Assembly (NCBI GenBank): GCA_024279935.1
Contig: JAJRQZ010000033.1
Coordinates: 20,852 to 84,851, forward strand
Source of the DNA: Bacteroidota bacterium
GTDB lineage: Bacteria; Bacteroidota; Bacteroidia; Bacteroidales; F082
Length of the DNA: 64,000 nt
Direction of reading: 5' to 3'
The first letter of the stretch is position 1. Each line of letters begins with the position of its first letter. Positions 37,813-46,071 of the stretch are shown one piece after another. Both the position numbers and the translations under genes were made by a program. The notes beneath the pieces were generated by a model, which did not search any database, was not told the origin of the DNA, and was given only the letters and a program-made list of their open reading frames with translations.

Positions 37813-39192
37813 ATGATGAAGAATATAACAAAATATCATATTGTCTTATCATTGGTTTTCTTGCTTATGGGCAAGGCCTTTCCCCAAACAGATTTGCTTT
37901 TGCACGGCTTCAGGTTTATCCCCCAGAGCAATTATAACAACCCGGCCTTTATCCCCGAAGGGAAGTTGTTTATAGGCATACCCCTTATTTCCTCCGTTTC
38001 GAATTCAACTTATAGCAGCAGTTTCTCATTGGATGATATCCTTGCTACCAAGGCAGGCAGCGATTCGCTTTACTTAAACCTGGGCGGCCTCATCACCGAC
38101 AGTAACGAAGATAAAATGCTAACAGAATATTTCGAGAGCGATTTGCTTTATGTAGGGTTTAAGATCAATAATAATTATTTAAGTTTCGGCATTCGCAACA
38201 GGCTTTTCAGCAGGGTTTTCTATGCCGATGACCTGGTTAAGCTTTTGTGGAACGGCAATGCAAATTATATCGATGAGGAATTGGACCTCTCAAGCACTAT
38301 ACTAAATCAAGATCACTTTTTGGCCTATTATGTAAATTTCGGTTTTGTGATAAGGGAAAAGATCAGTATAGGATTGCGTGCCAACCTCAACCAAGGTCTT
38401 TCATCTATACAAACTCAACAAAACAATATAAGGATAACAACCACTTCCAACGATCAGTCTATATTTAGCTTTAATGCCAAGACTTCTTTTTTAGTGAACA
38501 CCTCGGGTTTGGTTTCCGATTCAACGAGCAATTTTAATGTCTCCAACTATCTGTTCAATTTTCAGAATATAGGGTTTTCAGTAGATATCGGTGCTGATTT
38601 TAAGGTCTCGGATCGTGTTAACCTTAATTTCAGTATTTTGGATATTGGCAGGCTTAATTGGAAATCGGGACTTAAATCTTATGAAAGCAATACCGACAGC
38701 ATAGAGTTCTCCGGAATTTATGCAGATATAAATTCCAAAGGCGATATTTTTGCCGCTTATGGCGATTCGCTCGCCGCACTGATCGATATTAACGAGTTTG
38801 AGCAGGTTTTCTCGACATCCCTTCCAAGCCGGATTTATGCAGGTCTTGAATATTACAGCCTCGACAGGAAAAACCGGCTTAGCTTTACTTTTGCGGGAAC
38901 TTTTTTAAGGAATAAGTGCTCCCCGGCTGTTTCTTTTGGTTTTGAGAGGGAGGTCTCAAAGCATTTTGCCTTTAAAATTAATTATTCATGGCTGCAATAT
39001 GCCCCTTTAAACCTGGGGACAGGTCTTGCCTTTAATTTCAAGCCCTTTCAGTTTTATTTTCTCACCGACAATGTGTTTTCCACCTTTCTGTGGGACAAAC
39101 AGAAATACCTGAACTTTCGTTTTGGGGTTAATCTGGTGTTTCCTGAGAAAAGGCATATCCCAAAAGGGGATCCTGTTTTTAGAACAAGATAG
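37813..39192 (+). CDS. DUF5723-like outer-membrane barrel protein
   Basis: A 459-residue protein with signal peptide (VLSLVFLLMGKAFPQ). The mature start TDLLLHGFRFIPQSNYNNPAFIPEGK is typical of DUF5723 proteins (key SNYNNPAFIP). The rest alternates short strands and turns, consistent with a barrel of about fourteen strands. No function is assigned to the family. ATG at 37813 or 37816 could start it. Transcribed with the preceding lipoprotein gene. Confidence 0.75.
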   Translation: MMKNITKYHIVLSLVFLLMGKAFPQTDLLLHGFRFIPQSNYNNPAFIPEGKLFIGIPLISSVSNSTYSSSFSLDDILATKAGSDSLYLNLGGLITDSNEDKMLTEYFESDLLYVGFKINNNYLSFGIRNRLFSRVFYADDLVKLLWNGNANYIDEELDLSSTILNQDHFLAYYVNFGFVIREKISIGLRANLNQGLSSIQTQQNNIRITTTSNDQSIFSFNAKTSFLVNTSGLVSDSTSNFNVSNYLFNFQNIGFSVDIGADFKVSDRVNLNFSILDIGRLNWKSGLKSYESNTDSIEFSGIYADINSKGDIFAAYGDSLAALIDINEFEQVFSTSLPSRIYAGLEYYSLDRKNRLSFTFAGTFLRNKCSPAVSFGFEREVSKHFAFKINYSWLQYAPLNLGTGLAFNFKPFQFYFLTDNVFSTFLWDKQKYLNFRFGVNLVFPEKRHIPKGDPVFRTR

Positions 39193-39432
39193 TTTTATGG
39201 TTTGGGCAAGCGGTTTTTTGCATTATGCCGGCTGCAGGATTTTTCAAACCGCTTGGGGGGCTCTGTTTATTAACTTGCTATATAATTTGATAACAAGAAA
39301 GTTACGGCAATATAACTCAAAAGGATCGATTTTAATGATACAAATTTAAAAGAAAGTATTCCAAATAAATATGTCGTCCGCTTTGCAACACATATCGACC
39401 CGGTTTTAGCCGGCTGAAAAAGATAAGGGAAC
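39193..39432. other. 240-base gap with a 10-bp inverted repeat
   Basis: After the DUF5723 stop, CAAGCGGTTT (39207-39216) and AAACCGCTTG (39246-39255) are perfect inverted repeats around a 29-base loop; the left arm runs into six T. It may be part of a terminator region between convergent genes. The remainder shows no gene. Confidence 0.4.
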
Positions 39433-40632
39433 CTATTTCTTGAACTTATAGACTTTTGCCAGTCCTCCCAGCGCGGTCTCTTTATAAAGGCTCGGCAAAT
39501 CCTTGCCGGTTTGTTTCATGGCCTCGACCACCTGGTCGAACATTACAAAATGGCGCCCGTCGGAGTTAATGGCGTATAAAGCCGAGTCGATTGCCCTTTG
39601 GGCGCCAAACGCGTTCCTCTCGATGCATGGTATTTGTACAAGGCCCGCAACTGGGTCGCAGGTCATGCCCAGGTGGTGTTCTTGCGCCGCCGCTGCCGCA
39701 TATTCAATTTGAGGTATTGATCCGCCAACTAATTGGCTTGCCGCCGCAGCCGCCATTGCGCTGGCAACGCCCACTTCGCCCTGGCAACCGACTTCGGCGC
39801 CCGAAATGCTGGCATTCTCCTTTACGAGGTTACCTATGAGGCCGGCAGTTGCCAATGCCCTGATAATGAAGTCCTCGTTAAAGCCTTTGTTGTGGTGCAT
39901 GAAGTATAATACTGAAGGTAAAATACCTGAAGAACCGCATGTGGGGGCTGTTACAACAATGCTGCCCGACGAGTTTTCTTCTGAAACAGCCAAAGCATAA
40001 GCGAACAAAAAACTGTCGTCCTGAATAAACTGGTTCTGCATTTTGGCCTTGAAATAATATGCCGCCGCCTTGCGCAACAGCTTCAGGCCTCCGGGCAAGG
40101 TGCCTTCGGTGTTGAGGCCTCTTTGTATGGCATCCTTCATAGCTTCCCAAACAAGCTTCAGGTGATCGCGCAAATCATCCTTGTCGTTCCTGAAAACATA
40201 TTCCCAAAACGTGCCGCCTTCGTCGTCGAGATGTTGCATTATATCTTTCATGGTAGAATGCGGATAAACTTTCTCGGGTTCGATCTTTGAGCTAGCGTCC
40301 ATGATCTCACCACCACCTATGCTGTAAACTTCCCAGGAGTCAAGTATTTTTTGTTCATTGTCAAATGCCTCAAAGCGCATTCCGTTAGTGTGAAGAGGAA
40401 GTTTTTCTTCGGGATGCCAAATTATTTCAGCTTTTGTGCCAAGCACATCCAAAATAGCAATATCCGTTAGGTGGCCTTTGCCCGTTAGCGCAAGGCTGCC
40501 AAAAATATGAGCATTAAAACTCGTAGCAGTGCGATTTTTAGCATAAAATATTTCGCAGGCTTTTTTTGGCCCCATGGTATGGCTGCTGGATGGCCCATTA
40601 CCTATTTTGTAAATTTTCTTTATAGTATCCAT
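39433..40632 (-). CDS. L-serine ammonia-lyase, iron-sulfur dependent, single chain
   Basis: Converts L-serine to pyruvate and ammonia with a [4Fe-4S] cluster. The 399-residue protein fuses the beta-type start (GNGPSSSHTMGPKKACEIF) and the alpha-type catalytic half. Cluster cysteines are likely those in APTCGSSGILP, and in MTCDPVAGLVQIPCIERN. The conserved GAEVGCQGEVGVASAMAAAA is present. A stretch of alanines and glycines around residues 290-320 matches the family. The oxygen-sensitive cluster suits an anaerobic or microaerobic lifestyle. It lies 14 bp after the LtaS-like gene on the same strand. Confidence 0.92.
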   Translation of the reverse strand: MDTIKKIYKIGNGPSSSHTMGPKKACEIFYAKNRTATSFNAHIFGSLALTGKGHLTDIAILDVLGTKAEIIWHPEEKLPLHTNGMRFEAFDNEQKILDSWEVYSIGGGEIMDASSKIEPEKVYPHSTMKDIMQHLDDEGGTFWEYVFRNDKDDLRDHLKLVWEAMKDAIQRGLNTEGTLPGGLKLLRKAAAYYFKAKMQNQFIQDDSFLFAYALAVSEENSSGSIVVTAPTCGSSGILPSVLYFMHHNKGFNEDFIIRALATAGLIGNLVKENASISGAEVGCQGEVGVASAMAAAAASQLVGGSIPQIEYAAAAAQEHHLGMTCDPVAGLVQIPCIERNAFGAQRAIDSALYAINSDGRHFVMFDQVVEAMKQTGKDLPSLYKETALGGLAKVYKFKK

Positions 40633-40646
40633 TGGTATTTAGTGTT

Positions 40647-42503
40647 TTAGTACAACATAAATTCCTCAAACCATGTTTGGGCATAAGCCCTGCCTTCCTT
40701 ATCCAGCCGCTCTTTTTTATCTTTGTCAACCTTTAATACATAGTTGTGGTCATTTTTTATGCTAAAAACTTCCTCGCCAAAGTTTCGCTTCCAGCCAAAA
40801 CCGTCGTTTAGCTCAAAATATGCAAGCTCAGGGCCGTAGGGATTGAAAATATCCTTGCTCCAGAAAAAATCCCCTGATCCGATTCTCAGCTGTTTCAATA
40901 TAGTTGTCGTGATGTCAACGTTGGAACACAATTTATCGTTTTTTGTGTTTTTGAATTCTTCCTTCAAAGCACCTCCCAGTATCAGAAGGGGTATTTTGTG
41001 ATATTCAAAGCTCTGTACCGGATGATTAAGTGGTGAGTTGTGGGAATGGTCGGCCAATACGATAAATATTGTGCTGTCCCAATAATCCGATTGCCTTGCC
41101 TTGGCGAAGAAGCTGCCCATGGACCTGTCGGTATAATATACTGAATTTACAAAATCCTTTTCCAATCTGAAATCCTGAAAAGGGCGTCCGCCGGGAAAAT
41201 CATAAGGCGAATGCGAGCTTAAAGTAAACAGGTTGGCAAAAAACGGCCGTGGCATATTCGCTAATTCTTTCCCGAAATAATCAAACATATATTCATCATG
41301 AATTCCAAGCTTGCCAGATGGCAGATCATCCTTTATATCGGCCTGTTCTACAAGCCGATCGAATTTGTTGTCAACCAAAAACGACTTCATATTCCCGTAA
41401 ATTAATTGTCCGCCAAAGAAATATGATGTAAAGTAACCGTTGTTGTTCAGTATTTTAACAAGACTTTTTACCGAAGCATATTTTTCGGGATGATCGGAAA
41501 GCGTTGTAATGGGTATTCCGGGTATGCCCGCAAAGATGCTTGCGATTGCCTGCTGCGAACGGTTTGCCGTAGCATAAAAATCAGTGAATAACATCCCTTG
41601 TTCCTCAAGTTTTCTGAATTCGGGCGTAATACCTTTCAATCCGCCCAAGGATTCAATCATATCGCCCGACCAACTTTCTAAAAGTACAATCACTATATTG
41701 GGCTTGGGTATGTTGAAGATCGAAATAGTAGTGTCCTTTTTTACTGAGTGCAGCTGCACAAGGATGTTTTTCGCCTCCCCCTCGTCCATGGTCTTGAAAA
41801 TATTCAGAGTGGCAATCTGCTGATAGTCGATGATACTGAACAATAAATTATAACCGGGATTAACGGCAGCAATATTCAGAATGTCGTGAGTCGAGAAATA
41901 CGACTGGCTTGCAGTAATGGGGATTGCCCGGAAACCACCCCTTATGCCTCCGAAAACGATTGTTGCCATAACTAGTTGAAACAGATAAGCTAAAGGCACC
42001 CTATAATTGAAATAAGGATGCACATGCCTATAAATCAACTTATTATATAAATAACAGAATATTATAAAAAGCAGCAAGAAAGCAAAAGCCGAAATAAACA
42101 ACTCGCTGTTGGTAGCAGAATTTATTACTTCGCCGGGCTTTTTCAAATAAACCAACGCCTTGGCGGAAAGCTTGGTTTTCCATTCGCCGTAAAGCTGTAG
42201 TTCGCCCAGCGAGATAAGTTGGTAAACCACAAATACCAACACAGAATATATCCGGATTATCTTTCTGAAGAACTTCTCCGTTTTAGCAGTGGCAAAGAAA
42301 CTTATTGCGAAAGGAAAAACTAAGATGTATCCGATAGTCGAGAAATCAAGCTTGAGGGCATAATAGAAAACCCCTAAGGTTTCACCAAGCGTAATCGAGT
42401 CAGTGCTAAGCAACAGTCTATAATACAGCAAGAAAATAATTCTGTTTACGGTAAATAGCAAAAGCCAAAAAAATAGCTGACGCAAATAAAATCCTAATTT
42501 CAT
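40647..42503 (-). CDS. LTA synthase-like sulfatase-fold membrane transferase
   Basis: A 618-residue protein with about five N-terminal membrane helices (to ~230) and a C-terminal sulfatase/alkaline-phosphatase fold domain outside the membrane. Metal and active-site features: LLESWSGD (E276), ATANRSQQAIASI (S316 or T312 at the nucleophile site), SSHSPYDFPG (H431) and VLADHSHN (D485, H486). The family transfers phosphoglycerol or phosphoethanolamine onto envelope glycolipids or proteins. Most relatives have Thr at the nucleophile in a DRTDKG-like motif, here changed to NRSQQA, so activity is uncertain. Group assignment is by fold only. Confidence 0.8.
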   Translation of the reverse strand: MKLGFYLRQLFFWLLLFTVNRIIFLLYYRLLLSTDSITLGETLGVFYYALKLDFSTIGYILVFPFAISFFATAKTEKFFRKIIRIYSVLVFVVYQLISLGELQLYGEWKTKLSAKALVYLKKPGEVINSATNSELFISAFAFLLLFIIFCYLYNKLIYRHVHPYFNYRVPLAYLFQLVMATIVFGGIRGGFRAIPITASQSYFSTHDILNIAAVNPGYNLLFSIIDYQQIATLNIFKTMDEGEAKNILVQLHSVKKDTTISIFNIPKPNIVIVLLESWSGDMIESLGGLKGITPEFRKLEEQGMLFTDFYATANRSQQAIASIFAGIPGIPITTLSDHPEKYASVKSLVKILNNNGYFTSYFFGGQLIYGNMKSFLVDNKFDRLVEQADIKDDLPSGKLGIHDEYMFDYFGKELANMPRPFFANLFTLSSHSPYDFPGGRPFQDFRLEKDFVNSVYYTDRSMGSFFAKARQSDYWDSTIFIVLADHSHNSPLNHPVQSFEYHKIPLLILGGALKEEFKNTKNDKLCSNVDITTTILKQLRIGSGDFFWSKDIFNPYGPELAYFELNDGFGWKRNFGEEVFSIKNDHNYVLKVDKDKKERLDKEGRAYAQTWFEEFMLY

Positions 42504-42636
42504 CTCATTTCAATATCGTGCAAAAATAGGCTTTATGTTGTATTGTCGGCCTCAATTGTCAAATTGAATAAATATCTGTGGACTACAGCCCTTTCGCAAT
42601 TTTACTTTTGTATTTTTGCAAGAAACATCAGGGTTT

Positions 42637-43305
42637 ATGTCGATTGAGCAAAAGTTAGGGTTTTACAGAAGTCAAATGCCTGAGAACGCCAGGCTTGTGG
42701 CGGTTTCAAAAACCAAGCCCAACGAAATGGTATTGGAGGCTTATAATGCCGGGCAACGCATATTTGGCGAGAACAAAGTTCAGGACCTGGCAGCAAAGCA
42801 GGGTCTTTTGCCCTCTGATATCCAATGGCATTTTATCGGACACCTTCAACGCAACAAAGTAAAATTTATCGCAGGTTTTGTCGATACTATCCACGCAGTT
42901 GATTCGCTCAGGTTGCTGAAGGAAGTTGACAAACAAGCCAAGGCCTGCAATAGGACAATAAAATGTTTATTGCAGTTTCATATTGCCGAGGAAGAGTCGA
43001 AATTCGGATTGAACTATGAAGAAGCCATAGGAATATTGAGATCTGACGAGTATTCCGGCATGCAAAATATACAAATAATCGGGCTGATGGGCATGGCAAC
43101 ATATACTAATGACAATGAGCAAGTTAGAAAAGAGTTTAAAAACCTGAGGTCTTATTTCGATAGTTTGAGAAGAACATTTTTTAAAGACAGAACTTACTTC
43201 AGGGAGATTTCGATGGGAATGTCGGGCGATTATAAAATCGCCATTGAAGAGGGGAGCACCCTCATCAGGATAGGAACCGGGATTTTTGGCCCGAGAAATT
43301 ATTAA
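42637..43305 (+). CDS. YggS-family PLP-binding protein (PLPBP)
   Basis: A 222-residue single-domain PLP-binding protein. The PLP lysine is in LVAVSKTKPNE (~residue 26). Other hallmarks are GENKVQDL, WHFIGHLQRNKVK, IHAVDSLRLLKEV, IGLMGMATYTND and SMGMSGDYKIAIEEGSTLIRIGTGIFG (phosphate-binding region). The family keeps vitamin B6 and amino-acid pools balanced, without a proven catalytic reaction. ATG at 42637 (MSIEQKLGFYRS) is used over an in-frame TTG seven codons earlier. The antiporter gene overlaps its end. Confidence 0.92.
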   Translation: MSIEQKLGFYRSQMPENARLVAVSKTKPNEMVLEAYNAGQRIFGENKVQDLAAKQGLLPSDIQWHFIGHLQRNKVKFIAGFVDTIHAVDSLRLLKEVDKQAKACNRTIKCLLQFHIAEEESKFGLNYEEAIGILRSDEYSGMQNIQIIGLMGMATYTNDNEQVRKEFKNLRSYFDSLRRTFFKDRTYFREISMGMSGDYKIAIEEGSTLIRIGTGIFGPRNY

Positions 43306-44275
43306 TCCCAATTTAATACTGACATACTTATTATTTATTGCCGGTTTCGTAATTCTTATTCAAGGGGCTAAATGGCTAGTTGACGGTGCCGCCTCCATCG
43401 GAAGGAAGAAAGGATTGTCGCAAATCGTGATAGGTTTGACGATAGTGGCATTTGGGACCTCATTGCCCGAACTAGTGATTAATATTTTTGCCAGTTTGGA
43501 GGGCAGTACCGACCTCGCAATTGGGAACGTATTGGGCAGCAACCTTATAAACACCTTGTTTATTATCGGTGTTACAGCTTTAATTTATCCCATTAAAATG
43601 AATGGCCCTAAATACCGGACCGATGTCTTATTTAATTTGTTTGCAATCATAATCTTGGCGATTGTTGCCAACGACACAATTTTCGGGAAACAAGACAACC
43701 TTATAAGCGTTGCCGACGGTATTGTGCTGTTAATAATCCTTGCGGCGTTTTTGTATTTTTCGTTTAAGGGCGGCAGCTTGGAATCGGGAGCAGTGGATGT
43801 CATAAAGATATTCCCCAATTTTAAATCGCTGGGCTTGGTACTTATTGGGACTGCCGGACTGTACTTCGGAGGAAAATGGATAGTTGGCGGGGTTGATGGA
43901 ATCGGTGCCGACTTCGGGCTTTCGCAAACGGTAATTGGTTTGACACTAGTGGCCATCGCAACCTCCTTGCCCGAGCTGGTTACCTCTATTATCGCAGCCC
44001 GCAAAAAGAACACCGACCTAGCGATCGGGAATGCGGTAGGATCCAATGTGTTCAATATTTTGCTTGTCCTTGGCACAAGCGCGATTGTTAAGCCAATAAG
44101 TTTTCAGCCTAAGCTGAATATCGAGCTGGGGTTGCTTTTTCTGTCTGCATTGACTATAATGGTATTTGTTCAACTGAACATAGGAGGGTCGAAGCGATCC
44201 ATCTCACGGGCAGAAGGCTTAATTCTTGTGATTTTATATATTTGCTATTTGGTGTGGAAAATGCTTTATCAATAA
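43286..44275 (+). CDS. Calcium/sodium antiporter (CaCA, YrbG type), non-ATG start
   Basis: A roughly 320-330-residue exchanger with ten or eleven helices and two inverted repeats. The alpha-repeats are intact: GLTIVAFGTSLPELV in the first half and GLTLVAIATSLPELVTS in the second, each followed by AIGNxxGSN (AIGNVLGSNLIN; AIGNAVGSNVFN). These build the cation site for Ca/Na exchange. No ATG lies before the first helix. Possible starts are TTG at 43286 (overlaps yggS by 20 bases) or CTG at 43319, which would place the start closer to the family's usual position. Confidence 0.88.
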   Translation: MAREIINPNLILTYLLFIAGFVILIQGAKWLVDGAASIGRKKGLSQIVIGLTIVAFGTSLPELVINIFASLEGSTDLAIGNVLGSNLINTLFIIGVTALIYPIKMNGPKYRTDVLFNLFAIIILAIVANDTIFGKQDNLISVADGIVLLIILAAFLYFSFKGGSLESGAVDVIKIFPNFKSLGLVLIGTAGLYFGGKWIVGGVDGIGADFGLSQTVIGLTLVAIATSLPELVTSIIAARKKNTDLAIGNAVGSNVFNILLVLGTSAIVKPISFQPKLNIELGLLFLSALTIMVFVQLNIGGSKRSISRAEGLILVILYICYLVWKMLYQ

Positions 44276-44312
44276 ATCGTTATTTCCGCCCGCGGATATA
44301 TATCTGTTGTTT

Positions 44313-45269
44313 ATGAAGAATTTAAAGAATCCCTTATTTTTCCTGATTATGTTGTTGACGCCTTATCTTTCTGAAGCACAGCAGAATACTGTTGGCTTTA
44401 TTTATCCCGGAAATAAAAGGCTAAGCTCGCAAGAAACTAATGGCGTCGTCAGTTTTCTTCCGTTCCTCAACAAACGGTTTAAAAAGAAAAATATCGTAAC
44501 GCCCAAGCCCTTTGGCCTTGCTTTTTCGAGCATGATATACAAACAGGAATTTATAAGCAAGGATTTGAGGATTAAAGCAGAAACCAGCCTAGGACAAGAA
44601 ATATTCGCACATGGTGATTCTATTTCGCAGCAAACTACTGCCGGTGAGCTGAAAGCTTATGTCAAGCCAAATATTTGGATATTCCCGTTCATGAATGTTT
44701 ACGGGATTATCGGATATACTTCGGGCGAGATACGTCCCGATTTGTTTATCGATGGAATCGTTATTGAGGATTTGCCCGGGATAGGCGATTATTATATTGA
44801 CACAACCTTTGTTTTGGACGATATAATACGTTATCATGGAAGTACTTACGGTTTTGGCACCAGTTTGTCGTTTTCTTATTACCCTTTTACTTTCTATTTG
44901 GATTATCATTATACAGTTACCGACCCCACCGATTTGGAGGGAAAACTATATAATCATTTCCTAAGTCCTAAAATTGGTTATTTTGTTAAGCTAAAGAATA
45001 AGAACCTAATGCTGAACACCTGGGCAGGAGCAATGTACTTTAATAATAACCAGTCGTTTGCGGGAGAAATTACCGTGGAGGAAATTGCTCCGGAACTCGT
45101 TCCCATATTTGGGGAAAAGGCAGTTTACAATGGAGTTATCGAATCCAAGCATGATTGGAACTTTTTGCTGGGCGCGTCATTGAACATTAAACACAGTCAT
45201 TTGGTATTTGCCGAGTTTGGGTTCGTGAACCGTTTGCAAGCATCTATCGGTTATGGTTTTATGTTTTAA
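44313..45269 (+). CDS. Outer-membrane beta-barrel protein of unknown function
   Basis: A 318-residue protein with signal peptide (LFFLIMLLTPYLSEAQ). The mature part alternates aromatic strands (WIFPFMNVYGIIGYTSGE; FTFYLDYHYTVTD) and ends RLQASIGYGFMF, with a terminal Phe as in outer-membrane barrels. No named family recognised. ATG at 44313 (MKNLKNPLFF) is chosen over a TTG two codons earlier. Confidence 0.65.
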   Translation: MKNLKNPLFFLIMLLTPYLSEAQQNTVGFIYPGNKRLSSQETNGVVSFLPFLNKRFKKKNIVTPKPFGLAFSSMIYKQEFISKDLRIKAETSLGQEIFAHGDSISQQTTAGELKAYVKPNIWIFPFMNVYGIIGYTSGEIRPDLFIDGIVIEDLPGIGDYYIDTTFVLDDIIRYHGSTYGFGTSLSFSYYPFTFYLDYHYTVTDPTDLEGKLYNHFLSPKIGYFVKLKNKNLMLNTWAGAMYFNNNQSFAGEITVEEIAPELVPIFGEKAVYNGVIESKHDWNFLLGASLNIKHSHLVFAEFGFVNRLQASIGYGFMF

Positions 45270-45276
45270 ACTTTTT

Positions 45277-45294
45277 TTGTTATTTTCTTAACAA
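45277..45294 (+). promoter_or_regulatory. Candidate Rex operator 1
   Basis: TTGTTATTTTCTTAACAA: an 18-bp imperfect palindrome with TTGTTA and TAACAA arms, similar in form to Rex sites of TTGTGA...TCACAA type. It sits just upstream of the rex -33 box. Confidence 0.6.
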
Positions 45295-45297
45295 AAC

Positions 45298-45328
45298 TTG
45301 CATACTTAAATAAAGTAACATATTTTTG
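45298..45328 (+). promoter_or_regulatory. Candidate rex promoter
   Basis: TTG at 45298-45300 and TATTTTTG at 45321-45328 are 20 bp apart. It lies between two near-identical palindromes, so Rex bound at either could block it. Confidence 0.6.
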
Positions 45329-45329
45329 C

Positions 45330-45347
45330 CTGTTATTTGCTTAACAA
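45330..45347 (+). promoter_or_regulatory. Candidate Rex operator 2
   Basis: CTGTTATTTGCTTAACAA differs from operator 1 at two positions and covers the expected transcription start near 45335. Two copies around one promoter support real binding sites and autoregulation. Confidence 0.6.
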
Positions 45348-45389
45348 TGTGCTTTTATAACATTAAAACTAATTAGCGAAATCAGGACT

Positions 45390-46046
45390 ATGAAAATAAA
45401 AAATTATTATAAAAACCTGCCCCATAAAACTATAGAGAGACTCAGTCAGTACAGGAGGGCGCTGATGATTTGCCTGGATAACGGCAAAACTCATATATTT
45501 TCACACGAGATTGCTAATATACAGCACATTACATCAGTCCAGGTTAGACGCGACCTCATGCTTATAGGTTATTCCGGCACCCTACGCAAAGGATATAATA
45601 TCCAGGATCTAATTGAAGTTATAAGCCACATCATCGATGATGAGGAAGGAATAAAAGTTGCTGTTGTAGGCATGGGCAACCTTGGCCGTGCCTTGATGAA
45701 ATATGTAAGGGGCAAGCGCCACAAACTGGAAGTTGTTGCCGGTTTTGACACTAATGAGGAGAAAATAGGCAAGGAGTATAAAGGCGTAACTTGCTATTCG
45801 ATCGATGATCTGGAAAAAGTTATTGACGAGCTGAACATCAAGCTTGCCATTTTGACCGTGCCTGCCAAATATTCCACTGAAACCGCGGAAAAGCTTGTTG
45901 ACGCCGGAATAAAGGGGATATTGAACTATACGCCAAAACCGATCCGTGTTCCCGAAGATGTTTATCTTGAAGAATACGACATGATCACTACTCTTGAAAA
46001 AGTGGCGTTCTATATAAAGATGCATCAGGAAAAGGAAGGGGAATAG
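45390..46046 (+). CDS. rex: Redox-sensing transcriptional repressor Rex
   Basis: A 218-residue repressor that reads the NADH/NAD ratio. Residues ~1-80 form a winged helix (SHEIANIQHITSVQVRRDL). The Rossmann domain starts VAVVGMGNLGRAL (~90), with the nucleotide-contacting AGFDTNEEKIG and the later NYTPKPIRVPEDV. The C-terminal domain-swap helix ends TTLEKVAFYIKMHQ. Rex represses fermentation and respiration genes when NADH is low. The palindromes at 45277 and 45330 suggest control of its own gene. No other target is visible. Confidence 0.95.
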   Translation: MKIKNYYKNLPHKTIERLSQYRRALMICLDNGKTHIFSHEIANIQHITSVQVRRDLMLIGYSGTLRKGYNIQDLIEVISHIIDDEEGIKVAVVGMGNLGRALMKYVRGKRHKLEVVAGFDTNEEKIGKEYKGVTCYSIDDLEKVIDELNIKLAILTVPAKYSTETAEKLVDAGIKGILNYTPKPIRVPEDVYLEEYDMITTLEKVAFYIKMHQEKEGE

Positions 46047-46071
46047 CTTTTATTTTGTTTTTCAAGATTTG

